From NCBI GenBank assembly GCA_025201865.1, contig MU603221.1, positions 1 through 14,377 of the forward strand: a stretch of DNA of 14,377 nt, written 5' to 3'. The notes under the pieces are model-generated. The model was given only the letters and a program-made list of their open reading frames with translations, did no database searches and was not told where the DNA came from. Of the stretch, positions 1 through 7,961 are shown piece after piece. This DNA comes from Ramicandelaber brevisporus (lineage: Eukaryota; Kickxellomycota; Ramicandelaberales; Ramicandelaberaceae). Each line of letters starts with the position of its first letter. The stretch's first letter is position 1. The position numbers and the translations under genes are program-made.

Positions 1-762
1 TTCCCTCTTTTAACTGAACTTTATTTAGCCGTCTGTTGCGTAAGTCATGGGGAGAGTCGTTTACTTGGAATGACATCAGTGCGATTCCCGTCAGTCCGAA
101 CACTCAGTTTAGATATCGATGATAATGACTGTGCTCATCAGAATTATCCTGCTTTGCCTATCATTCTATCTCATACCTGGCCGAGTGTAAAGTCGCTAAG
201 AGTCAGTGGTAGTATTAAACAGGATGACCACGTGTATATAGCCTTAGCAATGCCCAATTTGATCATACTTGACTATGCTAGAAGTATAAATAACTATGAT
301 TTGGCAGACCTCCTGCCAAAGTTCAAGCTTCTTCAATTATTAACTCTTAGAAATTACCATACTAGACCCGATATTGTACTGAGCAGCACCATTATCATGC
401 CCAATGAGGTCATGAGCCGACTGCGTTCGATAAGGCTGCGTGAAGTGGCATTGACAGCTGATATGGTGCGATTCATCTTTTATTGTTGTCCAAATTTAAT
501 GGAGCTTAAGATTGGTGGTTGTAGTATATTTAGTGATGTTGTCAAATACGCAAACGAGGTCTCCATGAATGGAAATTCACCAGTGCGGCATTTGAGGATT
601 AAAAGGTATTATTTGGATGAGGAACTGGACTTGTGGGTCGAGTTCATCTCGAACTTCAAGAATCTTAAGGAAATTATGATTGATAATGCCTGCGAAGGTG
701 CTGGCTATCTCGGGGGAAAGCTGACCGAGCTATTCCCATGTGCTAAAGTTAAGTACTACTAG
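1..762 (+). CDS. Leucine-rich-repeat protein, F-box/LRR-like, 5'-truncated by window edge
   Basis: The frame is open from base 1 to the TAG at 760-762 (253 residues visible). The first Met is at base 70, but the 23 codons before it already read like a repeat unit (FPLLTELYL), so the gene very probably starts upstream. Short leucine-rich units recur through the protein: FPSVRTLSL, WPSVKSLRV, MPNLIILDY, FKLLQLLTL, MSRLRSIRL, CPNLMELKI, PVRHLRIKR and FKNLKEIMI. The CPNLxxLxIxxC form is typical of the LRR half of F-box proteins, which select substrates for SCF ubiquitin ligases. No F-box is visible; it would lie in the missing N-terminus. There is no signal peptide or membrane segment in the visible part. 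The LRR solenoid is well supported. The F-box assignment is inference, and a plain LRR protein is the alternative. Confidence 0.7.
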   Translation, partial: FPLLTELYLAVCCVSHGESRLLGMTSVRFPSVRTLSLDIDDNDCAHQNYPALPIILSHTWPSVKSLRVSGSIKQDDHVYIALAMPNLIILDYARSINNYDLADLLPKFKLLQLLTLRNYHTRPDIVLSSTIIMPNEVMSRLRSIRLREVALTADMVRFIFYCCPNLMELKIGGCSIFSDVVKYANEVSMNGNSPVRHLRIKRYYLDEELDLWVEFISNFKNLKEIMIDNACEGAGYLGGKLTELFPCAKVKYY

Positions 763-1203
763 GACTAGCCTTTTATTAAGTAAACGGTTTAAAACACAAT
801 TCTATTGTTAGGATTAGTAGCTTGGTAATTTTCGGTAGCTGTCTGGGTATCGTTTCTGCTAGCCTTTTATTTGAGCAGATTTGTCCACTTCGATACAAAG
901 CATACGCCAAGAGCTAAACGACAGAATGCGTCGACAACCATGTCGGTTTACTGAAGATGAGTTCGTCTAAATTATCCACAGCCATCAGTAGTCAATAACT
1001 AGATACAGTTTGGATGATGAAGTCGATTTCAGTCGATTTTATTCGCGTTTGTTTTGTTTTGCTTTTTGCCACGAAAGGAGGTGACTGGTTTGCACTCTCT
1101 GATCTCAACTACTACTCGACGGAAGATTGATCAACTACCACCAACAACAGCAACAGCAGAACATAACAGTTGATCTACCCAGCAGCCAGCCAGCCAGCCA
1201 GCC
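763..1203. other. Intergenic region with 5' leader of the zinc-finger gene
   Basis: This is the 3' flank of the LRR gene and the presumed promoter and leader of the zinc-finger gene. I see no canonical TATA box, RNA gene or convincing ORF. The leader just before the ATG is CAG/CAGC-rich (about 1139-1203), ending in four CCAG/CAGC units. In the reading frame of the downstream gene a TGA stands at 1171-1173, which supports the start at 1204. Confidence 0.6.
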
Positions 1204-3249
1204 ATGTCGACCGTGAAGATCAAGACAGAGCCAACAACAGCAACAGCAACAGCGACAGCAGTCGACGTGAAAGTCAAGCTCGAGCCGAATCTCTCAGCAG
1301 CTGATATCAAACTCGAACAACACACTTCAGACATTGACACCAAAGTCGAGCCTGACTCGGATACGGACAATGACATCAAATCAGAGAGCGACAACGACAG
1401 CGACAGCGATGGAGACACTAATCAGAGCCAGTTCACAATAACTCACAAGAAACAGCGACAGTTCATATGTATACATCCAGAATGTGGTCGTCGTTTGAAC
1501 TCTGCCAAGTATCTGAAAATGCACCAACATGAGCACCGACTCCAATTCGAGCTCAATAGATATGGAAAGACTTACACTCTGGCTCGACAGTCGTTAGATG
1601 ATCGATGGTCGTGCCCTATTCTGAATTGTACATCGACATACAAGACAGTTGCTGCATTAGGCGTTCATATAAGGAATTCTCATAGTGCTATTAAGAGACG
1701 GCAGCCACAACAGCTGCAGATGCCTCCAGTCCAACCTACTCGGCGTAGCCTTTATTTCCTTACTGTGGATGACTTTTGTGTGAATGGAGTTCGTTGTGGC
1801 TATCATAATGCGACTGGAGTGTTCATCTGCCATGAATGCAGATTAGTGCCAGAATGCCTGTTGACTCATTTACAACAGAAACATGGATATGATGGGAAAT
1901 CGATTGATAATACATGTCTACCAGACAGTGCAATAAATGCAAGTGCCGACCCCAATATTAATCAGCACACCAGCAACCCACATCTCGCAGCAGCAATTCG
2001 TAAGCCACATTGGCAGCAACATCAGGATATTATTCGAGGTTGGTTGTGCGTTACAGCTGATTGTAGCTATTGTAGTCACTCAGTTCAAAATCAAGATTAT
2101 CACAAAAAACGCTTTCATTATGGTGAACAGTTTACGACAGCTCAAGCACTTGTATTGCGCCTTACTTTAACGAAAAAACAAACTTCCTGCTTTCTCGTTA
2201 CTCGTATTGATCAAGTCACAGCGCGAACTAACGGAGTGAAACGGCATCAACTCGACTACAGCCACAATGGACTGAACATTCAAGATGAGAATGAAGATGA
2301 TACAAGCCAGAATGAGACCACTGATGAATCCAATCAGAAACGACAATACTTTTGTAATTATGATGGTTGCAGGCGATTATTCAACTCATCTAAACTGCTT
2401 AGCTCACATCGGCGCGAACACAAACGTGAAGTGGTGATTAATGTACGTGGTAAGAGTTTCACACTTGCTCGTCAGTCTTCAGATGATAGATGGGTATGTC
2501 CAATTCCAGATTGTGAAGCAATACACAAAACAATTGGTGGCACTCGTGCACATATTCTAAGCACTCATAGCATAATGATGAAACAAAAACGTGCCAATAG
2601 TGAAGACGATGACAACAATCAGCAGCAGCGGCGGCAGCCAATAATCAAAAGAGCAAAGCCAAACACACAGTATTTAAAGGTGGATGACTTTTATGCTAGT
2701 GGTACTAAATGTAGTTATCACATTGTGACTGGACTGTTCATATGTTATGAATGCAGGTTGGTACCGGAGTGCTTTCTCACACATTTACAACAGAAACATG
2801 GCTATGATGAGAAGTTAGTTAACAACTCTACTCTGCCAGACAGTGCAGTGGGTGCAAATGTCAATCCCAACATTAATCAGCACACCAGCAACCCACATCT
2901 CGTAGCAGCAATTAGCCAGCCATATAAGCAGCATCATCAGGATATTCTTCAGGGTTGGCTGTGTGTTGCATCAGATTGTGGGTATTGTGGTTTAGCAGCA
3001 TCTACTAAGAATAAACATAAAAGAGATATTCATTATGGTGAACAAATGACGACAGTTCCCGCACTCGTATTGCGATTACATTATGCGAAAACACAAACAT
3101 CAAGCTTCCTCATTACTCGGTTGGACACAGTCGCTGACGACAGTATCAAGCCAAGTAACTCGATGAGTCAACATGATAGCGAGTGTGATTACGATGATGG
3201 CGAAGAATTAGTGCTGAGTGACTATAGCGATGAAGATGATATCTATTAA
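1204..3249 (+). CDS. Eight-zinc-finger protein with duplicated C2H2-C2H2-OrsD-like module and N-terminal SUMO-motif array
   Basis: The protein has 681 residues; the start is fixed by an in-frame TGA at 1171. Residues 1-72 are acidic/Thr/Ser-rich and carry four consensus psi-K-x-E sites (K7, K25, K36, K59) and one near match (TKVE, K47). Two homologous modules follow, residues ~84-337 and ~380-642. Each holds two C2H2 fingers of form C-x4-C-x12-H-x3/4-H (C89/C94/H107/H111 and C137/C142/H155/H160; C384/C389/H402/H406 and C432/C437/H450/H455). A C-x2-C-x9-H-x4-H finger comes next (C209/C212/H222/H227; C514/C517/H527/H532), then another C-x4-C-x12-H-x4-H (C282/C287/H300/H305; C587/C592/H605/H610). 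The last two fingers, with the GWLC and HLQQKH context, resemble the OrsD/DUF3505 domain of fungi. The C-terminus is acidic. A nuclear DNA-binding or chromatin role is inferred; an origin from a transposon-associated protein is possible. No close family member is recognised. Confidence 0.8.
   Translation: MSTVKIKTEPTTATATATAVDVKVKLEPNLSAADIKLEQHTSDIDTKVEPDSDTDNDIKSESDNDSDSDGDTNQSQFTITHKKQRQFICIHPECGRRLNSAKYLKMHQHEHRLQFELNRYGKTYTLARQSLDDRWSCPILNCTSTYKTVAALGVHIRNSHSAIKRRQPQQLQMPPVQPTRRSLYFLTVDDFCVNGVRCGYHNATGVFICHECRLVPECLLTHLQQKHGYDGKSIDNTCLPDSAINASADPNINQHTSNPHLAAAIRKPHWQQHQDIIRGWLCVTADCSYCSHSVQNQDYHKKRFHYGEQFTTAQALVLRLTLTKKQTSCFLVTRIDQVTARTNGVKRHQLDYSHNGLNIQDENEDDTSQNETTDESNQKRQYFCNYDGCRRLFNSSKLLSSHRREHKREVVINVRGKSFTLARQSSDDRWVCPIPDCEAIHKTIGGTRAHILSTHSIMMKQKRANSEDDDNNQQQRRQPIIKRAKPNTQYLKVDDFYASGTKCSYHIVTGLFICYECRLVPECFLTHLQQKHGYDEKLVNNSTLPDSAVGANVNPNINQHTSNPHLVAAISQPYKQHHQDILQGWLCVASDCGYCGLAASTKNKHKRDIHYGEQMTTVPALVLRLHYAKTQTSSFLITRLDTVADDSIKPSNSMSQHDSECDYDDGEELVLSDYSDEDDIY
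1453..2214 (+). repeat. Internal duplication, copy 1 of zinc-finger module
   Basis: This codes for residues ~84-337 of the zinc-finger protein. Its four fingers, the TLARQSxDDRW and VDDF motifs and the ALVLRL end recur in the same order in copy 2 (2341-3129). By eye the proteins agree at roughly 60% over the second half of the module. Confidence 0.85.
2341..3129 (+). repeat. Internal duplication, copy 2 of zinc-finger module
   Basis: This codes for residues ~380-642. All zinc ligands of copy 1 are kept. A stretch of 31 bases (2872-2902) is identical to 1957-1987 in copy 1, although flanking codons have diverged. The linker between fingers 2 and 3 differs, with an acidic/Gln/Arg run here in place of the Pro/Gln linker of copy 1. 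Confidence 0.85.
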
Positions 3250-3602
3250 CATGTTTAATGCGCCAATGCCTGATGTATATTAACATTTTTATACTTTCCA
3301 ATGACTCTTTTAAATTTTGATACTGCGGTGTAACGAACTTAGCGTGCGTAGAGTCGCTCGCAAATCCGTTCATTTTTATTCGATATTACGCGTGATTGAT
3401 TACGACATTTATTTCTGTGATTCTCCAATGTCGATCTCAATTCCAACCTGTTTCTCAGCTAGTTAATCAATCAATCAGTCAGATGAATGCATGTACGCTT
3501 CTTTCATAACAAATGTGGAGAGTTTAAGAATGGAAAAAAGTAATGGAGGAATAGAGATAATAATAACTAACTAGTCAATCAATCAATTTATTTAGCAATT
3601 CA
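3250..3602. other. Convergent 3' flanks of the zinc-finger gene and the subtilase gene
   Basis: This AT-rich spacer lies between two convergent genes. On the - strand an AATAAA (bases 3592-3587) sits 11 bases after the subtilase stop codon and is a likely polyadenylation signal, implying a very short 3' UTR. Two similar stretches with tandem AATC units occur at about 3461-3477 and 3573-3587. I see no gene. Confidence 0.6.
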
Positions 3603-6497
3603 TTAATGTGAGCCAGATGGCCGATATGGACGCGCAATCTGCACTTTGGGCAGCAACAGCGTTTCATAATCTTCTTCTTTGTCAATGTTACCGAATGGTT
3701 TGAGCACTTCAACGCGAATCTGATACTCGCCATTGGGCACTTCGCGACCATCTTCTTCCTCGATATTCTGGATAACACGACCATTCCACTCTTGTGCAAA
3801 GTAGAACGACTTTGCATTGTTTTCGCAGCGAGCAGTGTACTCTTGAAGACCACCATCGGCCACGAAGCCAAGACTCTTGCCACCACCATTCTTACTGGCG
3901 TCCAGGACACGCAGCTTGAACATGCGAGTTGGGTGGATGAGACGAGTATTGATGCCGAGAGTGTAGTTGCCAACCATGCTGAACACTGGTGGCTTGGCTG
4001 GATCAGTCTCGTTGGCACGAATGGTCTTGTTGCCGGCAATGTCAAATAGTACAGACACACCAGCTGGAGACGGATCGAGAATTGGGAAGTTGTGGTAGTT
4101 GCCAGCGAGACCAGTGTATGGAACATGAATAGGATTGTGTGAAGCCAAGTACTTGTCGCGACCGTTGGCTGTTGGGAACTGGAATGTACCTGCGTTCTGC
4201 GGTGCAATCTCAATGTAGCCAGAGAAGATAAAGAACTGGTCGGGAGGCAAACCATATGGGTCGGTAAACTGCAGCTCAACCTCCTTGTGGCCCTTTGGTG
4301 GAACAGTGATCATAGATGGCGAGATGGTGACAGCAGCAGAACTGGCGGAGAAGGCTGGCTTAGACAAGAATGCGTACTTGGTGCCAGCTGCGGCAGCTAC
4401 CTCTTCATCGGTTGTCGGAGGAGCGAAAGGAGCAGCAGACTCAGCGGGTTGATGGGTGATGCGGTACGACAGTGGCTCGGTGTGGTCATTGCGCACTGTA
4501 ATCTTGTACACGCGATCCTTGCGTGGACCACCAGCAACAGAGTCATTGAGGGCAAGTCGACTTGGGACCACAGTGGTGCGAGTGGTGAGGGCATCCAGCA
4601 CATTGACCAAACCACCACCCTGGCGAGCCACCGTTTCAACTCCAGTCGCCTCTTTGGTGTCGTTAGAGAAGCGCTTATGAGGACTGGCAGTGCTGATCAA
4701 GCGGTCAAAGTACTCTCTGAAACTCTGCTTCTTGGCTTGCACTTGCATAACGAGCGCAAGACTACCTGCTGCATATGGCGTAGCCATCGACGTGCCAGAC
4801 ATGCTGGCGTAGCCAGTGCCCATGCGCAGCGGCAGAAGGGAGAAGATGCTGCCACCTGGAGCACCAACATCAGGCTTGGCCTCGAGCATTGTGCCTGGCC
4901 CATAGCTGCTGAAGTCGGAGACTTTTCCACCAGACTCCAGCGGACGCGAGACGGTGTCGGTGGTGTCAGAGATTGTAGCCACAGTGCCGGCATCCTTGGC
5001 GGCAGCAATATCACGAGCAATCTGCTCACCATCATCTTTGGTAATCATGTAGATTGCTGGAGTAAACTTGTCTTCGCCCAGCGCCGGAGACACTATACCA
5101 GTCTGATGATTGTAGAAGATGACACCGGCTGCGCCGCCAGTATTAATGGCAGCCTTGGCCTTCTCGGCAAATGTACAGTTGCCACGCTTGATCAATGCAA
5201 TCTTGCCTCTGACATCCATCGTGATTGGACCACACGCTTCCTTGAGACCGTTGCTGTCAACCAGCTCAACAATTGGCACATTTTGCCAGCCGCCGGTAGC
5301 ATTGGCGTTGGCAGGCTTGTCATGACCAAAACGACGGTTAGGATCGCTGGAAATCTTGAACGACTTGGTGAAGAACATGCCAGTATTGTCGTATGAGGCC
5401 ACAGAGAGAGCATCGCGGCCCATTGATGGCTCGCCAACTTCCCACAAGCCTCCATCGCCAGAGTTACCAGCTGCAGCGACAACAATAGTGCCGGCTCGCG
5501 TAATCAGAGAAGCAGCGCGGCCGGACACACCATTCTCCCATCCCGTGGCACCACCGAGCGACATGTTGATGATGTCCATGCCATCCTTGTGTGCACCTTC
5601 CATCGCTGAAATGATCACATCGTCGTCAGTCGATTCCTCGTTCTCGGCACAGCTAAACACCTTGTACGCGCCGAGAATCACGCCTGGAGAAACACCGCGC
5701 AGTCCATACTTGTTGTCGATCGCTGCAATGATTCCCGAGACGTGCGTGCCGTGACCGCTGGAGCATCTGTCCTGCGGGTCAGGACCTGGTTTCTTGACCG
5801 GGTTGCTTGGCGACGCAAAGGTATCGCCAATAAAGTCGTAGCCATAGCGAACGCGGCAGCCAGGTCCAAAGCAGCCACCAAGAGCTGGATGAGTGTAGTC
5901 GACACCAGTATCAAGCACTCCAACTTTGATGCCGGTGCCATCGTAGCCCAGAGTGTCATGCACAATGTTAACACCAGTCATGTTGTGTGCAGACAGCAGC
6001 ATGGGCTTTGAAGCGGGCTGGGTGGCACTGCTGGTGCCAGTCTCTAAAACACGCTGCAGCTGCTGTTGACTTCTCGCTGCAGTAAGTGGTTGTTCAGGCA
6101 AGCGAATGAATGGCACCTGTGGAGTGCGGTACGCTGAAACGTGGTGAAGAGTCTTCACGCCACTGATACCACGCAGCGCAGCGGCGATCATCGATGTGGA
6201 CCGAGTGTTGCCACTGCTGTTGCCACTGCCCTCGCTGCCGTGATCGCTGCTACCACCACCACCACTGTTGACTTGCACGTAAACACCAGGGAAGATGCTG
6301 TATCGATTCTTGATTTGAACTGTAGATGGGTCAATATTGCGCTCAAACTCCTTTACGGCGGCGTCAAATTCTGCAGTGCCTTGTTCGTGTGCAAACTCGA
6401 CGATAAATCGATTCGGACGACGGATGGCAGAAGCTGCTACTGACACAGCACTGAAAGCTGCCAGGGCAGCAATTACCGAAGTATACGCAGCCTTCAT
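3603..6497 (-). CDS. Secreted subtilisin-like serine protease (S8) with PA insert and Fn3-like C-terminal region
   Basis: The product has 964 residues. The start was chosen at 6497 because it begins a clean signal peptide (MKAAYTSVIAALAAFSAVSV, cleavage near residue 24). The 117 upstream codons are open but are low-complexity translation of CA/GT microsatellites. An I9-type propeptide lies at ~29-125 (NRFIVEF...). The catalytic residues are visible: Asp196 (VGVLDTGVDYTHP), His249 (GHGTHVSG), oxyanion Asn345 (AAAGNSGDGG) and Ser570 (SGTSMATPYAAG). A PA domain is inserted at ~405-510 (VRGKIALIKRGNCTFAEKA), as in pyrolysin/Vpr/lactocepin-type subtilases. From ~640 an Fn3-like beta region follows (VYKITVRNDHTEPLSYRI) and then a further C-terminal beta-rich part. 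The enzyme should cleave proteins outside the cell or at the wall. The catalytic set is complete, so it is probably active. A Gly/Ser-rich run (77-103) interrupts the propeptide. Confidence 0.93.
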   Translation of the reverse strand: MKAAYTSVIAALAAFSAVSVAASAIRRPNRFIVEFAHEQGTAEFDAAVKEFERNIDPSTVQIKNRYSIFPGVYVQVNSGGGGSSDHGSEGSGNSSGNTRSTSMIAAALRGISGVKTLHHVSAYRTPQVPFIRLPEQPLTAARSQQQLQRVLETGTSSATQPASKPMLLSAHNMTGVNIVHDTLGYDGTGIKVGVLDTGVDYTHPALGGCFGPGCRVRYGYDFIGDTFASPSNPVKKPGPDPQDRCSSGHGTHVSGIIAAIDNKYGLRGVSPGVILGAYKVFSCAENEESTDDDVIISAMEGAHKDGMDIINMSLGGATGWENGVSGRAASLITRAGTIVVAAAGNSGDGGLWEVGEPSMGRDALSVASYDNTGMFFTKSFKISSDPNRRFGHDKPANANATGGWQNVPIVELVDSNGLKEACGPITMDVRGKIALIKRGNCTFAEKAKAAINTGGAAGVIFYNHQTGIVSPALGEDKFTPAIYMITKDDGEQIARDIAAAKDAGTVATISDTTDTVSRPLESGGKVSDFSSYGPGTMLEAKPDVGAPGGSIFSLLPLRMGTGYASMSGTSMATPYAAGSLALVMQVQAKKQSFREYFDRLISTASPHKRFSNDTKEATGVETVARQGGGLVNVLDALTTRTTVVPSRLALNDSVAGGPRKDRVYKITVRNDHTEPLSYRITHQPAESAAPFAPPTTDEEVAAAAGTKYAFLSKPAFSASSAAVTISPSMITVPPKGHKEVELQFTDPYGLPPDQFFIFSGYIEIAPQNAGTFQFPTANGRDKYLASHNPIHVPYTGLAGNYHNFPILDPSPAGVSVLFDIAGNKTIRANETDPAKPPVFSMVGNYTLGINTRLIHPTRMFKLRVLDASKNGGGKSLGFVADGGLQEYTARCENNAKSFYFAQEWNGRVIQNIEEEDGREVPNGEYQIRVEVLKPFGNIDKEEDYETLLLPKVQIARPYRPSGSH

Positions 6498-6610
6498 ACT
6501 TGCACACGCGCGTGTAGAGATAAACGAACAAGAACAAAAGAGCTGTGAAAGAGTGCTTACGTGCGTATGGGGGGGGGAGGAGAATGGATGGAGCAAGTGG
6601 CACGAAAGGT

Positions 6611-6634
6611 TGACGTACGTCAGAGGTATATATA
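6611..6634 (-). promoter_or_regulatory. Candidate core promoter of the subtilase gene: TATA plus CRE-like palindrome
   Basis: TATATATA lies at 6627-6634, about 130 bases upstream of the subtilase ATG. Four bases away on the gene side is TGACGTACGTCA (6611-6622), a perfect 12-base palindrome built from two bZIP/CRE-type half sites (TGACGT and ACGTCA). The TATA element is symmetric, so its direction rests on the neighbouring gene. The function is inferred from position and sequence. Confidence 0.4.
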
Positions 6635-6761
6635 AATAAAATGGAATAAGAGGTGTAAATAAGGTACACAGGAACACACACACACGCACACAACAAGAGT
6701 GGTATATGCAAGAAGAAGAAAAAGAGTTGATTGAATAAGAGTAGTAGTAGTAAAGGCGGAG

Positions 6762-6779
6762 CACACACACACACACACA
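6762..6779. repeat. CA dinucleotide microsatellite
   Basis: Nine uninterrupted CA units stand upstream of the subtilase gene. A shorter, interrupted CA run lies at about 6674-6692. Confidence 0.9.
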
Positions 6780-6940
6780 AGCACGCAGCAAAACCCTACA
6801 GAAAGCAAAAAAAAAACAATAAACAAAAGAGGGAGCTGGAGTGAACAAGTGGGTGAATTCGGTTGCGAGGTGCAGGGCGTATCAATCCGAGTGGTAGAGA
6901 GGGCTGTGTCGTGAGAAGTAGTATCAGCAGCAGTAAATCG

Positions 6941-7022
6941 GCGTGAGTGAGCGAGTGAGAGAGTGAGTGATTGGGTGGGTGGATGAGTAAGTGAGCGAGT
7001 GAGTGACTGTGTGGGTAGGTGG
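6941..7022. repeat. GAGT/GGGT-rich simple repeat tract
   Basis: The tract consists of imperfect tetranucleotide-like units (GAGT, GCGA, GGGT, GGAT) over about 80 bases. It makes long spurious open frames on the opposite strand but has no coding character. Confidence 0.75.
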
Positions 7023-7130
7023 CTCAAAGCAATATGTGAGTTAGAGTTCCCATCAAAAAATAGTAACAAAAAGGGGGGAGAGAAAGAAAGGAAAAGCGTG
7101 AGTTTAAAATAAGGAACAGAAGAACTAGCA

Positions 7131-7180
7131 GAAGTGTCAGATGCTGTCAGAGGTTGTCAGAGGCTGTCTGAGGCTGGACG
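7131..7180. repeat. Five tandem 10-base units
   Basis: Five consecutive decamers are seen: gaagtgtcag, atgctgtcag, aggttgtcag, aggctgtctg and aggctggacg (consensus about aggctgtcag). They lie about 640 bases upstream of the subtilase ATG and 780 bases upstream of the divergent 108-residue peptide gene. The period of one helical turn would place any bound proteins on one face. Confidence 0.75.
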
Positions 7181-7840
7181 ATGCTCAAATGCACAAGTGA
7201 CCCTTCTGTGCTCGCGCATATGGATACACCTTTCTTGAGACTGACGTTTGACTGGAAAGGGGAGATTATTAAGTGACTGAAGGAAGTCAAAATGGAGACT
7301 GGGGGTTAGTGAAAATCAGCACAAAGGGGAAAGTCACTAAATTTTTTTATTCTAATTCTGATTCTGATTCTCTTCTCTCGTAAACACCACATTTCGAGGA
7401 ACCTCAACATTCACTCATTCACTCACAAGAAAAGAGAGAAGTGATCGTCAGTCAAACCGTAATTACATAGTGGTGGTTTCCGACAGTAAAGATGGTCAAC
7501 AATCGCGGTTTATACACAAATCTTCATTAGCAAATCGATTGAAAAGTGGTCTTTCCGCCATTGATGCAGAATCAGCGGCCATTTTGCTTTTTTGTTTTTG
7601 TTTTTTAAACAAAGGTGTGTTCAAATGACTGCGGAAAATGTCTCGGAGATGCTCGCCGTGTTTGTCACAAGCTTCCAAAAGGTCACTTTTGGTCATTCCA
7701 GCAAAGTGGTTGTTTCATCTGCATAATTTTGATTTGCGAGAAAATTAGTGGCGGCGGTTTATCGATTCTGCGGTTTCATTTCGACATTCACGATTCGCTG
7801 CCAGTATCCCAATCTGTCCTTGCCACAGGACATCCAGCGC

Positions 7841-7850
7841 TATAAAAAGG
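7841..7850 (+). promoter_or_regulatory. TATA box of the His/Gly-rich secreted peptide gene
   Basis: TATAAAAAGG lies 121 bases upstream of the ATG at 7962. Transcription would be expected to start roughly 25-35 bases further on, within about 7866-7880, giving a leader of about 85-95 bases. A strong TATA box suits an inducible or highly expressed gene. Confidence 0.7.
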
Positions 7851-7901
7851 AACAGTCGAGGCATGGCCATTTGCAGCACACAGCTCGGTGCCATCACCAG
7901 A

Positions 7902-7937
7902 ACATCCACATCCACATCCACATCCACATCCACATCA
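7902..7937 (+). repeat. ACATCC hexanucleotide repeat in the 5' leader
   Basis: Five perfect ACATCC units are followed by ACATCA, ending 24 bases before the ATG of the 108-residue peptide gene. The array lies inside the predicted leader. It is a multiple of three and has no stop codon in the frame of the downstream gene. Confidence 0.9.
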
Positions 7938-7961
7938 GCACTCACAGTTTCGAACATCAAG

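Larger units (their letters stand above)
6849..7840. other. Divergent intergenic region between subtilase and His/Gly-rich peptide genes
   Basis: This long divergent spacer, together with 6498-6848, contains the simple repeats listed separately and short AT-rich or homopolymer runs. A palindrome, ccaaaag-gtca-cttttgg, lies at 7675-7692, about 150 bases upstream of the TATA box of the peptide gene. Short open frames exist at 7496-7696 (-) and 7615-7845 (+) but show no signal peptide, domain or coding bias, so no gene is called. Confidence 0.6.

Noticed and set aside
1074-1084. aaaggaggtga, a perfect bacterial Shine-Dalgarno sequence
   Set aside because: No start codon follows at the right distance and the window is eukaryotic nuclear DNA, so it is coincidence.
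4287-5396. 369-residue open frame on the + strand opposite the subtilase
   Set aside because: It lies wholly antisense to the catalytic and PA domains of a clear protease. Its translation has no domain character and arises from the G/C third-position bias of the real gene.
6498-6848. 117-codon N-terminal extension of the subtilase
   Set aside because: The frame is open but encodes Cys/Val, Tyr and Phe runs from microsatellites. A proper signal peptide begins at 6497.
7496-7696. 66-residue open frame on the - strand in the divergent spacer
   Set aside because: It has no signal peptide, domain or coding bias. It overlaps a T/A-rich run translated as KKQKQK and sits in promoter DNA.
7902-7937. 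Possible CRISPR-like array
   Set aside because: Units are six bases with no spacers, so it is a microsatellite in a eukaryotic leader.
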